From Caldilineaceae bacterium (lineage in GTDB: Bacteria; Chloroflexota; Anaerolineae; Caldilineales; Caldilineaceae): DNA of 64,000 bases. The position numbers and the translations under genes were made by a program. The stretch lies in contig JALHQH010000002.1 in assembly GCA_022842065.1 (NCBI GenBank), forward strand, positions 34,199 to 98,198, read 5' to 3'. This document shows, piece by piece, positions 52,750 to 62,171 of the stretch (positions are counted from its first letter, which is position 1; each line of letters opens with the position of its first letter). The notes under the pieces were generated by a model, which saw only the letters and a program-made list of their open reading frames with translations, was not told where the DNA came from and did no database searches.

Positions 52750-54900
52750 ATGACAAGCAAAACGTATCGTGTCGGCGTTGATATTGGTGGTACTTTTACT
52801 GATCTAATTGTGGTAGAAAATGGCTCAGGGGCGTTCGCCATCGGCAAGGTGCTAACGACGCCGGATGATCCGTCGCGCGCGGTCGAAGAAGCGTTGACGG
52901 CAACCTTGCAGGGCTTTGGTGTGCAGACCAATCAGGTCCAACATCTGATCCACGGCACAACCCTGGTAACCAATGCGATGATCGAGCGCAAAGGAGCGAA
53001 GACGGCGCTGTTGACCACGCAGGGCTTTCGCGATTCAGTCGAGATCGGCCGCGAAAATCGGTATGAACTCTACGATCTGATGCTCGAACAGCCCAAGCCG
53101 TTGACGCCGCGTCACCTGCGTTTTGATGTGCCGCAGCGCACCCTCTCCGATGGCAGCACCTATCAGGAACTTGACACTGATTATGTCGAAAAGCTGGCGC
53201 GTGAGTTAGCCGACACTGGCATCGAAGCCGTGGCGATTGTCTTTTTACACAGCTTCACCAATCCCGATGCCGAACGGGCGGCGCGGGCGATTGTACAGCA
53301 GGTTGCCCCCAATCTACGCGTCTCGATCTCGTCGGATGTGGTGCCGGAAATGCGTGAGTTTGAGCGCGGCTCGACCACTATCGCCAATGTCTACGTGCAA
53401 GCGCTGGTCGAACGTTATGTGCGTGACCTGGAAACGCGGCTGCACAGCTTGGGTTTTACCGGCAACTTCTACCTGATGCTCTCCAGCGGCGGTATTGCGA
53501 CGGTGGAGACGACGATCCAATACCCGGTACGCCTGCTCGAATCGGGGCCGGCCGCCGGTGCGCTGGCCGCCAATGCCTATGGCCTTGCCGCTGGCCACAG
53601 CAGCTTGATCTCCTTTGACATGGGCGGGACCACCGCCAAAATCTGTGTGATCGACCAGGGTAAGCCGCTGATTGCGCATGAGTTTGAGGTGGATCGCATC
53701 TACCGCTTTAAAAAAGGCTCTGGCTTACCGATCAAGATCCCAGTGATTGAGTTGATCGAAATCGGCACCGGTGGCGGCTCAATTGCGCGGGTCGATGGGT
53801 TAGGCTTGCTCAAAGTCGGGCCGGACTCGTCAGGGGCGCTGCCGGGGCCGGTCTGTTATGGCCGCGGCGGGGAAGAGCCAACGGTAACCGATGCCAATCT
53901 GATCCTCGGTTATCTGGATCCAGCCTACTTTCTGGGCGGGCGGATGGTGCTCGACCTGGCCAAGGCGCGCGAGATGATCAAAACCAAGATCGCCGACAAG
54001 TTGGGGCTTTCCGTGGAAGAGGCGGCGTGGGGGATTCACCAGATTGCGAATGAAAATATGGCGAACGCGGCGCGTGTCCACGCGCTAGAACGGGGCAAGG
54101 ATCCGCGCCGTTTCCCGCTCTTTGCTTTTGGCGGCGCGGGGCCGGTCCATGCTTACCGGATCGCGCTCTCACTGGGGTCACCGTTGTTGTTGGCACCTCT
54201 GGGGGCCGGGGTGATGAGCACGGTTGGCTTCCTTTCCGCACCGCTGGCCTTTGACTTTGTGCGCTCGTGGGCGGTTGAACTCAATGCGATCGACTGGACA
54301 AAAGCGAACCAACTGTTGACCGAAATGGCCGCCGAAGGCGAAGCCCTGCTGATCAACTCTGGGGTGCCCGTCGAGCAGATCGAGCACCGCCGGGCGGTGG
54401 ATATGCGCTATGTCGGCCAAGGGCACGAAATTCGCGTCCCCTTAGCTGCTGGCGTGTTGGATGGGGAGAGCGTACCGGCCTTAAAAGCGGCCTTTCAACA
54501 GGTCTACCAAGAGCTATATGAGCGGCTGGGACCGCCGGTCAACATTGAGATTCTGCACTGGCGCGTCGTCTCGTCCGGCCCCAAACCAGATGTGCGGCTG
54601 CAAATTACAACAAGCGCGCAGGCGGCCACCACTGTAGTCGAGACACAAAAGGGGGCACGACCAGCCTATTTCCCCGAGGCAGGTGGTTTTATGGAGACGC
54701 CGATCTATGATCGCTATCGCATGCAGCCAGGGCTCTCTTTTAGAGGGCCGGCGATTATTGAAGAACGTGAATCGACGGTGATTGTGGGGCCGGCTGGGGC
54801 CTGCCAGATCGATGAACATTACAATCTGGTGATTACGATGGCCGGCAGTCAAACCCTCAGTGGCGCACAAAAAGAAAGTGAAGGCGAAGATGGCGCTTAA
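52750..54900 (+). CDS. hyuA: Hydantoinase/oxoprolinase subunit A (HyuA family)
   Basis: A 716-residue ATP-dependent amidohydrolase or carboxylase subunit. The actin-like fold is marked by VGVDIGGTFTDLIVV (residues 7-21) and FDMGGTTAKICVID (around 294-307); GTGGGSIARVDGLG follows. The family includes N-methylhydantoinase A, 5-oxoprolinase N-half and acetone carboxylase beta. It partners the overlapping HyuB; which of these reactions it performs is not readable. The neighbouring M28 peptidase hints at release or use of amino-acid-derived compounds. Confidence 0.93.
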   Translation: MTSKTYRVGVDIGGTFTDLIVVENGSGAFAIGKVLTTPDDPSRAVEEALTATLQGFGVQTNQVQHLIHGTTLVTNAMIERKGAKTALLTTQGFRDSVEIGRENRYELYDLMLEQPKPLTPRHLRFDVPQRTLSDGSTYQELDTDYVEKLARELADTGIEAVAIVFLHSFTNPDAERAARAIVQQVAPNLRVSISSDVVPEMREFERGSTTIANVYVQALVERYVRDLETRLHSLGFTGNFYLMLSSGGIATVETTIQYPVRLLESGPAAGALAANAYGLAAGHSSLISFDMGGTTAKICVIDQGKPLIAHEFEVDRIYRFKKGSGLPIKIPVIELIEIGTGGGSIARVDGLGLLKVGPDSSGALPGPVCYGRGGEEPTVTDANLILGYLDPAYFLGGRMVLDLAKAREMIKTKIADKLGLSVEEAAWGIHQIANENMANAARVHALERGKDPRRFPLFAFGGAGPVHAYRIALSLGSPLLLAPLGAGVMSTVGFLSAPLAFDFVRSWAVELNAIDWTKANQLLTEMAAEGEALLINSGVPVEQIEHRRAVDMRYVGQGHEIRVPLAAGVLDGESVPALKAAFQQVYQELYERLGPPVNIEILHWRVVSSGPKPDVRLQITTSAQAATTVVETQKGARPAYFPEAGGFMETPIYDRYRMQPGLSFRGPAIIEERESTVIVGPAGACQIDEHYNLVITMAGSQTLSGAQKESEGEDGA

Positions 54901-56638
54901 TCCAATTTTGCTCGAAGTGCTCTGGAATCGGCTGCTCTCAGTGGCGAATGAGCAGCAGGTGGCGTTGATGCGCACCGCCTTTAGCACGATTGTGCGTGAA
55001 TCCCAGGATCTCGCCTGCGGTGTCTTTGATACGCGCGGCTACATGATCGCGCAGTCGCTCACCGGTACCCCCGGCCACATCAACCCCATGGCGACCGGGG
55101 CGATTCACTTTTTGGAGGCCTATCCACCGCACACCCTCAAGCCGGGCGATGTGCTGGTCACCAACGATCCGTGGATGACCGCCGGCCAGGTCAACGACCT
55201 GACGGTGATGACCCCCGTCTTCCGCGGCGAGACCATTGTCGGCTACTTTGCCAACTGCTGTCACGCACCGGATATTGGCGGGCGCATTCTCTCGGCGCAG
55301 GCGCGCGAGGTCTATGAAGAAGGGCTACGCGTGCCGATCACCAAGCTCTTTCGCGAAGGCGAGCCAAACGAGGAATTGCTCAAGATCATCCGCGCCAATG
55401 TGCGCACACCGGACGAAACGGTTGGCGATCTCTATGCGCAGACGGCCTGTAACGCGGTGGGGGCGCGCAGCCTCTTGCAGATGATGGACGAGTTTGGCCT
55501 GGAGAGCATCGATCCGCTGGCCGACGAGATCATCGCGCGCTCGGAACAGGCCATGCGGGCGGCGATCCGCAAGCTGCCCAATGGGCACTATGAGCATGTG
55601 GTCTGGAGCGATGGCTTTGAAGAGCCGCTGCATCTTAATGTCGCGGTCACGGTGGAGGATGAAGATATCTATATTGACTTTGGGGGCTCGTCGCCACAGA
55701 GTAATTTAGGCATCAACGTGGTGCTGAACTACACGCGTGGCTATGCTTCCTTTGCGATGAAAGCCGCGATCAACCCAGAGGTGCCGCACAATGAAGGGGC
55801 CTTCCGCCCGGTCCATGTGACCGCACCCGAAGGGTCGATCCTCAACTGCCGCCCACCCGCCGCGGTCGCCTCCCGCCATCTGGTCGGCCACTTTGTGCCG
55901 AGCGCGATCTTTGGCGCGCTGGCCAAGGCGATCCCCGACCGCATCGTCGCGGGCAGCGCCGACCCGATCTGGATGAGCATCTGGCGTTCACGCTGGCCGG
56001 CCACCGACCTGCGCATGGGCAAACAGGCGGGCAAGGAGAGCAATTTTACCCTCTTCCAGGTGGGCGGCATGGGTGCTCGCTCCATCAAAGATGGCCTCAA
56101 CACCACCGGTTTTCCCAGCGGTGTGGCCGGCGTGCCCGCCGAGGTGCTGGAGACCCAAGCACCGCTGATCCAACACCAGCGCCAGTTGCGCACCGATTCG
56201 GGGGGGGCCGGCCAATTTCGCGGCGGACTGGGGCAGGCTACGTCGATCACCTATCGCGGTGACCAAGCGTGGAGTGTTTCGGGCATGGTCGATCGCACGC
56301 GCTTTGCCGCGCATGGGCTCGCCGGTGGGCAAGCAGGCGCGCTCGGCCAATTCCAGGCTGATGGCCAGGATGTAGAAGCAAAAACCGTGATGTGGCTCGA
56401 TCCAGGGGTACGCATGACCTTGAGTCCCCCTGGCGGTGGTGGCTATGGCGATCCGTTGGACCGCGAGCCAGCGCGTGTGCTGGACGATGTAATCAACGGC
56501 TATGTTTCGCTGGCCGGGGCAGAGGAAATCTACGGGGTCGTCATCGAATATCACGGCAAGGCGGATGCCCTCGTGCGCCTGCCGCAGCACTATCGGCTCG
56601 ATTTACAAGCGACAGCAGCGCTGCGCAGTAAACATTGA
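54890..56638 (+). CDS. hyuB: Hydantoinase/oxoprolinase subunit B (HyuB family)
   Basis: A 582-residue partner subunit. It opens NPILLEVLWNRLLSVANEQQ and shows family motifs RESQDLACGVFD, PGHINPMATG, VTNDPWMTAGQVNDLTV, and a C-terminal GGGYGDPLDR. ATG 54890 overlaps the end of hyuA by 11 bp and follows AAGGCG. Shared transcript and co-translation imply a heteromeric enzyme. Confidence 0.93.
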   Translation: MALNPILLEVLWNRLLSVANEQQVALMRTAFSTIVRESQDLACGVFDTRGYMIAQSLTGTPGHINPMATGAIHFLEAYPPHTLKPGDVLVTNDPWMTAGQVNDLTVMTPVFRGETIVGYFANCCHAPDIGGRILSAQAREVYEEGLRVPITKLFREGEPNEELLKIIRANVRTPDETVGDLYAQTACNAVGARSLLQMMDEFGLESIDPLADEIIARSEQAMRAAIRKLPNGHYEHVVWSDGFEEPLHLNVAVTVEDEDIYIDFGGSSPQSNLGINVVLNYTRGYASFAMKAAINPEVPHNEGAFRPVHVTAPEGSILNCRPPAAVASRHLVGHFVPSAIFGALAKAIPDRIVAGSADPIWMSIWRSRWPATDLRMGKQAGKESNFTLFQVGGMGARSIKDGLNTTGFPSGVAGVPAEVLETQAPLIQHQRQLRTDSGGAGQFRGGLGQATSITYRGDQAWSVSGMVDRTRFAAHGLAGGQAGALGQFQADGQDVEAKTVMWLDPGVRMTLSPPGGGGYGDPLDREPARVLDDVINGYVSLAGAEEIYGVVIEYHGKADALVRLPQHYRLDLQATAALRSKH

Positions 56639-56657
56639 TGGGGAGTGAGCCATCGCT

Positions 56658-56736
56658 GTCTTGAGCGTAGGCTGAGCTTGTCGAAGCCGAAGCGGGAGCC
56701 GCTTCGGCTTCGACAAGCTCAGCCTACGCTCAAGAC
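56658..56736. repeat. 36-bp perfect inverted repeat
   Basis: gtcttgagcgtaggctgagc plus 16 bases (56658-56693) and its exact complement (56701-56736), with a 7-nt loop. It contains cttcgacaagctcag, also found partly at 25940-25970 and near 31835. Sits between hyuB and the peptidase gene. Confidence 0.95.
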
Positions 56737-56795
56737 TCACCATTCATCGGCGATCCGTTGTTCCATTTGAAGCGCAAGTTCAGTGAGGGGAAACC

Positions 56796-58517
56796 ATGAC
56801 CACAGAAACCGAATTAATCAGCGCCGTCTCTGCCGACCACCTCTGGCAAACTGTCAGCACCATCGCCCAATGGGAGCGCAATTCCGGCACCGAGGCGGAG
56901 CGGGCCGCTTTTGACTATGTGCAGCAGACCCTTGCTGGTTATGGCCTGCGGACAACTTTGCTTGAACACCCAGCATTGGTCAGTTACCCACTCAGCGCGC
57001 AGTTAGGTCTGCTCGATGACCAACAAGGAACCGCCCAGACCTATCGCTGTCTCGGCACCGCCTACAGTGCCAGCACCGATGGTTTGACAGCGGAAGTTGT
57101 TGATGTTGGTTATGGCACAGCGGACGACTATGCGCAAAAAGAGGTCAAAGGCAAGATCGTGCTGATCAACGGCCTGGCCACGCCGACTGCGGTCTACGCC
57201 GCGGAACAGGCTGGTGCCAGCGGCCAGATCTTTATCAACGACGACCACCTGCACTACATGATCGTCAGCACAATTTGGGGCACGCCTACCCCTGAATCCG
57301 CGGTGCGCATTCCCAGCACCCCTTCCGTTTCGGTGGTCGAGCAGGATGGCCATGATCTGCGCGCCCGTATTGCCCAAGGCCCGGTCCAAGTGCGGTTGAC
57401 TAGTGAAGTTTTTATGGATTGGCAGCAAACGCCACTGCTCGTCGCCGAATTGAAGGGCAGCCAGAGTGACGACTTTGTCATGTTCAGCGGCCACCTCGAT
57501 TCGTGGGAAGTGGGCGCGATGGACAACGGCGCGGCCAACGCGACGATGATCGAGGTGGCGCGGCTGCTGGCGGCACACAAAAGCGCACTCTACCGCGGGC
57601 TGCGCCTGATCTTCTGGAGCGGCCACAGCCACGGCCGCTATTCTGGTTCCACCTGGTATGTGGACAATCATTGGGAAGAGCTCTATGACCACTGTGTCGC
57701 CCACGTCAATGTCGATTCGACCGGCGCGCAGGGTGCCACCAGTTACAGCAGCTTTCCGGCCAACCTGGAATTGAGTGATTTTGGCATTGACATCATCAAG
57801 GCGCAGACCGGGCAGAATGCCAAGGCCAACCGCATGAGTCGCGCCGGCGATATGAGCTTTAATGGCGTGGGCATTCCTGCGCTTTTTATGACCTTGAGCG
57901 CCGTGCCCTTTGATCCCAGCCAGACCAACTATGTGACCGAAGCGGCCGGCAAATTGCTGGGGGCAGCCTTACCCTGGTTCTGGCACACCAGTGAAGATAC
58001 CATTGACAAGATCGACCGCAATGTCCTCACCCTGGATACCCAGATTTATATGCGGACGCTCTGGCAACTTTGTCATAACCCGCTGTTGCCCATGGATTTT
58101 CGCCCCATTGTGATCGATCTGGAGGCAACCCTGAGCCGCTTACAAGCCCAAGCTGGTGAACATCTTGATCTGAGCGTAGCGATCGCGCGGGTGGGGCAGT
58201 TGGCGCAAGGGGTCACGCGCTTAACGGCCCGCGCCACAACGGCCACCACCAACGATCTGATCTTGGTCACGGCCCTCAACAAACAGATGAAAAAACTTTC
58301 GCGCGCCCTCATCCCGATTACCTATACCGCGGCCGGCCACTTCGATCACGATCCAGCCTGGGGTATGGGTCATCTGCCCCTACTACAAGGCGTCAAACAG
58401 TTGGCACAGCTTGACCCCGATAGTGATGAATACCACTTCTTGCACACCCGCCTCGTCCGCAACCGCAACGCCGTCAACTGGGCACTGCGTCAGGCGGCAG
58501 AGATTGTGGGAGACTAA
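56796..58517 (+). CDS. M28-like metallopeptidase with altered active site
   Basis: A 573-residue protein. Residues 20-50 form an M28-type start (ERNSGTEAERAAFDYV). A PA-like insert (90-200) follows, then the M28 core: SGHLDSWEVGAMDNGAANAT (metal His and bridging Asp), FWSGHSHGRYSGSTWY, VNVDSTGA, and WFWHTSEDTIDKI (C-terminal metal His). The usual catalytic Glu-Glu of the F-x-x-E-E-x-G-x-x-G-S motif is replaced by Ser-His, so either the chemistry differs or it is inactive. No signal peptide, so cytoplasmic. Ribosome binding site GAGGGG. It follows hyuAB and precedes a LacI gene. Confidence 0.82.
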   Translation: MTTETELISAVSADHLWQTVSTIAQWERNSGTEAERAAFDYVQQTLAGYGLRTTLLEHPALVSYPLSAQLGLLDDQQGTAQTYRCLGTAYSASTDGLTAEVVDVGYGTADDYAQKEVKGKIVLINGLATPTAVYAAEQAGASGQIFINDDHLHYMIVSTIWGTPTPESAVRIPSTPSVSVVEQDGHDLRARIAQGPVQVRLTSEVFMDWQQTPLLVAELKGSQSDDFVMFSGHLDSWEVGAMDNGAANATMIEVARLLAAHKSALYRGLRLIFWSGHSHGRYSGSTWYVDNHWEELYDHCVAHVNVDSTGAQGATSYSSFPANLELSDFGIDIIKAQTGQNAKANRMSRAGDMSFNGVGIPALFMTLSAVPFDPSQTNYVTEAAGKLLGAALPWFWHTSEDTIDKIDRNVLTLDTQIYMRTLWQLCHNPLLPMDFRPIVIDLEATLSRLQAQAGEHLDLSVAIARVGQLAQGVTRLTARATTATTNDLILVTALNKQMKKLSRALIPITYTAAGHFDHDPAWGMGHLPLLQGVKQLAQLDPDSDEYHFLHTRLVRNRNAVNWALRQAAEIVGD

Positions 58518-58518
58518 G

Positions 58519-58657
58519 GAGAAGACACGAGAGACGAGAGACGAGACACGGGAGTCTCCGTGTCTCGTCTCTCCGTGTCTCGTCTCTCCGTGTCTCGTGT
58601 CTCCGTGTCTCGTGTCTCCGTGTCTCGTGTCTCCGTGTCTCGTCTCTCCGTGTCTCC
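58519..58657. repeat. 15-bp tandem array with inverted copy
   Basis: Left gacacgagagacgagagacg (58519-58558), right six or more units of cgtgtctcgtctctc (58559-58657). It begins directly at the peptidase stop, so the transcript end would fold. Confidence 0.92.
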
Positions 58658-58966
58658 TTCATGTAGGCCCAATCCCCAAATTCATGGTTGACAAATCTAA
58701 CAATTTCTATTATGCGGTCGTTACCGCTAACGTGAACGCAAACAAAACCTAGCTTTATCTACAATATTTCGCCTACAGTGTCAGCACTGTAGCGGGTATC
58801 GCTACTGCCAGCTCCCCCGGTAATGTATACCAAAACCTTGTATCCGACTCGATTATCCTGCGCGCTGTTTAAAACCTAACATTGCCTTGGATATCAATGA
58901 TTGCCCAGGTGGCGTCGACAGCAACGCAGACTACCAGACTGGTTACCCGTTGTGAACCCACGCGCT
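58658..58966. other. Intergenic region with a possible gene remnant
   Basis: About 300 bp before the LacI gene. From 58768 a frame reads FAYSVSTVAGIATASSPGNV and continues to a stop at 58872, with coding-like composition but no start. It may be the decayed 3' end of a lost gene. No promoter is clear. Confidence 0.3.
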
Positions 58967-59995
58967 ATGCGCGTCCGCATTACGATTGCGGACGTAGCGC
59001 GCGAGGCACAGGTCTCCACCCAAACTGTTTCGCGCGCGTTCAACAACAAAAGTGAAATTCGCCCAGAGACGCGCCAGCATGTGCTCGCGATTGCCAATCG
59101 GCTGGGCTATTTACCCAACAATCTGGCGCGTGCGCTGGCGACTGATCGCACGGGTACGCTGGGAATTGTGGTGCCGGATGTTGCCAATCCCTATTTTGCT
59201 GAGCTGATCCGCGGGGCTGAGGATGCGGCGCTCCCCCATGACTATACGATCTTTCTTTGCAATACCAACGAAGATGCCAAGCGCGAAAGTACACTCTTAC
59301 GCCTGCTCGAAAGCAAACGGGTCGATGGGATGATCCACTGTAGCCCATCATTGCCGAGCCAAGAGCTGATTTCGCTTTTAGCGCGTCAACCGGCAACAGT
59401 TTTAGTCGGCCATCCTGCCATTGCCAACAGTATGGGAGCGATCTGGGTTGATAACAATAGCGGTGTGCGCCAAGCCGTAACGCATCTCTTACAGTGTGGA
59501 CGCCGCCAGATTGGGTTGCTCTATGGGTTGCCCAATACCTTCTCACGGCGACAGCGGCGGCAGGCCTATATGGCCGCGCTGAAAGCGGCGGGGATTACCC
59601 TGGATCGCACCTTAATGCAGGGCTGCGTGCCCCAGATGGAGGAAGGTTATCAGGCGGCGCTGACCTTGTTGCAACGCCGCCCGGACCTTAATGCACTGAT
59701 CTGTCACAACGATCTGGTCGCGGTCGAGGCACTCCAAGCCTGTGCCGCCCTTAATCGAGCAGTACCAGAGCAAGTGGCCGTGATTGGTTTTGACAACATC
59801 GCGCTAGCCCACCTTGTTTGGCCAACCTTATCGACGCTCCATTATCCCCTTGCCCAACTCGGTGCGCAGGCATTTGAGTTGCTGTTGCAAGCGATTAACG
59901 GCCACAGCCAGGGCGCACCCCAAGAGATCTGTGTAAAGCCGACGTTGATCCTGCGTGAGAGCACCCCTGGTGTTTTACAAAATATCTTATGTTAG
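58967..59995 (+). CDS. LacI-family transcriptional regulator
   Basis: A 342-residue repressor. Helix-turn-helix ITIADVAREAQVSTQTVSRAFNNKSEIRPETR (residues 5-36), then a periplasmic-binding-like sensor with GIVVPDVANPYFAELIRGAE and DGMIHCSPSLPS, ending in LILRESTPG. Start at ATG 58967 from the family. Directly upstream of and parallel to the second peptide-type importer, so it likely controls it. Its ligand would be a sugar or oligosaccharide, as usual for LacI proteins, which hints that importer 2 may not carry peptides. Confidence 0.93.
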   Translation: MRVRITIADVAREAQVSTQTVSRAFNNKSEIRPETRQHVLAIANRLGYLPNNLARALATDRTGTLGIVVPDVANPYFAELIRGAEDAALPHDYTIFLCNTNEDAKRESTLLRLLESKRVDGMIHCSPSLPSQELISLLARQPATVLVGHPAIANSMGAIWVDNNSGVRQAVTHLLQCGRRQIGLLYGLPNTFSRRQRRQAYMAALKAAGITLDRTLMQGCVPQMEEGYQAALTLLQRRPDLNALICHNDLVAVEALQACAALNRAVPEQVAVIGFDNIALAHLVWPTLSTLHYPLAQLGAQAFELLLQAINGHSQGAPQEICVKPTLILRESTPGVLQNILC

Positions 59996-60033
59996 GTCTA
60001 CTGTCGCACAATTATTGAGCACAAGGAGAACCC

Positions 60034-62073
60034 ATGATACAAGCAAGAAAGATGAAGAGTACCGCGCAACGAGGTCGTCAACTTGGCCTTTGGTTAAGCC
60101 TCTTGCTGATTGTTGGCCTATTGGCCGCCTGTACGCCGGCAGCGCCGATGGAAGAGACGGCACCCGCGGCCAGTGAAAGCACGACGAGCACAGCCGCCGT
60201 TGATACCACAGAGCTGGAAGCCCCTAGCTTGGCCGCGCGTGTGGCAGCCGGTGAATTACCAGCGCTGGCAGAACGGCTGCCGGCTACCCCAATGGTGATC
60301 GAACCGGTCGAGAGCTTGGGCCAATATGGTGGCACCTGGCGCATGGGACTGAATGGTGGGCAGGACAACGCCCTACTCGTGCGAACAATGGCCTATCAGA
60401 ATCTTGCCCGTTGGACGCCGGATTGGAGCGGGATCATCCCGAATATCGCCGAATCCTATGAAGCCAGCGATGACGCCACGGCCTATACCTTCAAATTGCG
60501 CGCCGGCATGAAATGGTCCGACGGGGCACCCTTCACGGCGGATGACAGCCTCTTCTGGTATGAAGTCAACGTGGTTGACCCCGATTACGAAGCAGCACAT
60601 AATGTCGCCAGTTGGCTCACCGCCGGCGGCGAACCGGTCGTGGTCGAAAAAGTGGACGATTACACGGTAAAATTCATCTTTGCCGAACCGAACGGGCTTT
60701 TCCTCCAAAATTTGGCTACCCCTTCCGGGCTGAATATCACCAGTTTCCCCAAACACTATTGTGGCCAGTTCTATCCGCCCACGGCCACCGGTGATCTTGA
60801 TGCGTTGATTGCCGAGAATCAGGCCAATGATTGGATCAACCTGGTGGAACTCAAATGCGGTGGCGTCTCCGGCACGCCCTATGACGCGCACTGGTACAAC
60901 GCCGAATTACCCACGTTAATGGCTTGGGACATTGTCCGCTCCTATGGCACGGGAGCCACGCAGGTGGTGGCCGAACGCAACCCCTACTACTGGAAGGTTG
61001 ATCCGGCAGGACGGCAGTTGCCTTATATTGACAGCGTCGTCTATGACATTTTGGAAGATCGCGAAGTGCTGTTGCTCAAGGTGCTCAATGGCGAAGTCGA
61101 TATGATGAGCCGCCACTTCAACACCAATGACAACAAGGCGGTGTTAGCCGATAATATGGCCGCCGGTGACTTTGACTTCTTTACCACCGTCGCCAATGGC
61201 AACACCACCGGTTTCATGTTCAACCTCACGCACAAAGATCCGCGCATGCGGGCGATCTTCCAGGATAAGAACTTCCGCATTGCCATGTCCCACTGTATTA
61301 ATCGCCAAGAGATTATCGACGTCCTCTATGTCGGTCAGGGCGAGCCCATGCAGAATGCCATCGGCAAGGAAGTGCCAGCGCTCTTTGATGAAGAAATGTA
61401 CGCCATGTACACCGAATCCGATGTCGAACTGGCCCACCAATATCTGGCCGACGCGGGGATCACCGAACAGGATAGCGAAGGCTTTTTCCTGGGGCCGGAT
61501 GGCGAACCCTTCTCCTTTGTCGTGCAGGTGACCGATTCGTTTGGCTTTGATGACCGCGCCGAAATGGTCGTCAACGAATGGCGGGCCTGTGGGGTAAACG
61601 CCCAGTTACAGGTGATCGACCGCTCACTGCTCTACACGCGCAAGGACAGCAATGAACACGATGTCCATGTGTGGGGTGCCGGGGCCGGGCCGGATCTCTT
61701 CCTCGATCCACGTCATCTGTTCCCCCAAAATGCCGAATCGGCCTATGCCCAAGCGTGGGTTACCTGGTACACCAATCCCACCGGCGAAGGGGCCTTGACG
61801 CCGCCGGAAGAACCACCCGCCCCAGTGCAAGAACAGATGGCCCTGTATGATCAGATCAAAGCGACCGGCGACGCCGAGAAACAAAACGAGCTGATGCGGC
61901 AGATCATTGCGATTGCCAAGGATCAGTTCTACATGATCGGCCTTTCCTCCAGCCCGCCCGGCTATGGCGTGGTCAAAAATAATTTTCACAACGTCCCAAC
62001 GACCATGCCCGATTCCTGGCAATATCCCACCCCCGCCCCCACGAATCCGGAACAGTATTGGCTTGAGCAGTAG
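60034..62073 (+). CDS. Substrate-binding lipoprotein, peptide-type ABC importer 2
   Basis: A 679-residue family 5 binding protein. Signal LGLWLSLLLIVGLLAAC with lipobox LLAAC, an Ser/Thr/Ala-rich tether, then LAARVAAGELPALAERLP (shared with the 38053 protein) and QYGGTWRMGLNGGQ. Later: FKLRAGMKWSDGAPFTADD and FRIAMSHCINRQEIID. AAGGAGA before ATG 60034. The LacI gene upstream suggests control by a carbohydrate; family members of this QYGGTWR type often bind oligosaccharides. Confidence 0.93.
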   Translation: MIQARKMKSTAQRGRQLGLWLSLLLIVGLLAACTPAAPMEETAPAASESTTSTAAVDTTELEAPSLAARVAAGELPALAERLPATPMVIEPVESLGQYGGTWRMGLNGGQDNALLVRTMAYQNLARWTPDWSGIIPNIAESYEASDDATAYTFKLRAGMKWSDGAPFTADDSLFWYEVNVVDPDYEAAHNVASWLTAGGEPVVVEKVDDYTVKFIFAEPNGLFLQNLATPSGLNITSFPKHYCGQFYPPTATGDLDALIAENQANDWINLVELKCGGVSGTPYDAHWYNAELPTLMAWDIVRSYGTGATQVVAERNPYYWKVDPAGRQLPYIDSVVYDILEDREVLLLKVLNGEVDMMSRHFNTNDNKAVLADNMAAGDFDFFTTVANGNTTGFMFNLTHKDPRMRAIFQDKNFRIAMSHCINRQEIIDVLYVGQGEPMQNAIGKEVPALFDEEMYAMYTESDVELAHQYLADAGITEQDSEGFFLGPDGEPFSFVVQVTDSFGFDDRAEMVVNEWRACGVNAQLQVIDRSLLYTRKDSNEHDVHVWGAGAGPDLFLDPRHLFPQNAESAYAQAWVTWYTNPTGEGALTPPEEPPAPVQEQMALYDQIKATGDAEKQNELMRQIIAIAKDQFYMIGLSSSPPGYGVVKNNFHNVPTTMPDSWQYPTPAPTNPEQYWLEQ

Positions 62074-62079
62074 GTAGGA

Positions 62080-62155
62080 TGCGTAAAACGTAAAACGTGA
62101 TGCGTAAAATGCTGGACAGCACCATTACGTTTTACGTTTTACGTTTTACGTTTTA
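62080..62155. repeat. Hairpin from 7-bp CGTAAAA units
   Basis: Left tgcgtaaaacgtaaaacgtg (62080-62111 overall), loop with gctggacagc, right cattacgttttacgttttac to 62155, period 7. It fills the gap between the binding protein and permease genes. Confidence 0.92.
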
Positions 62156-62171
62156 AAGATATAGAGGTTCT

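Noticed and set aside
58411..58752. Frame encoding a repeated CLVSP protein
   Set aside because: The translation is only the 15-bp tandem repeat at 58519-58657 read through.
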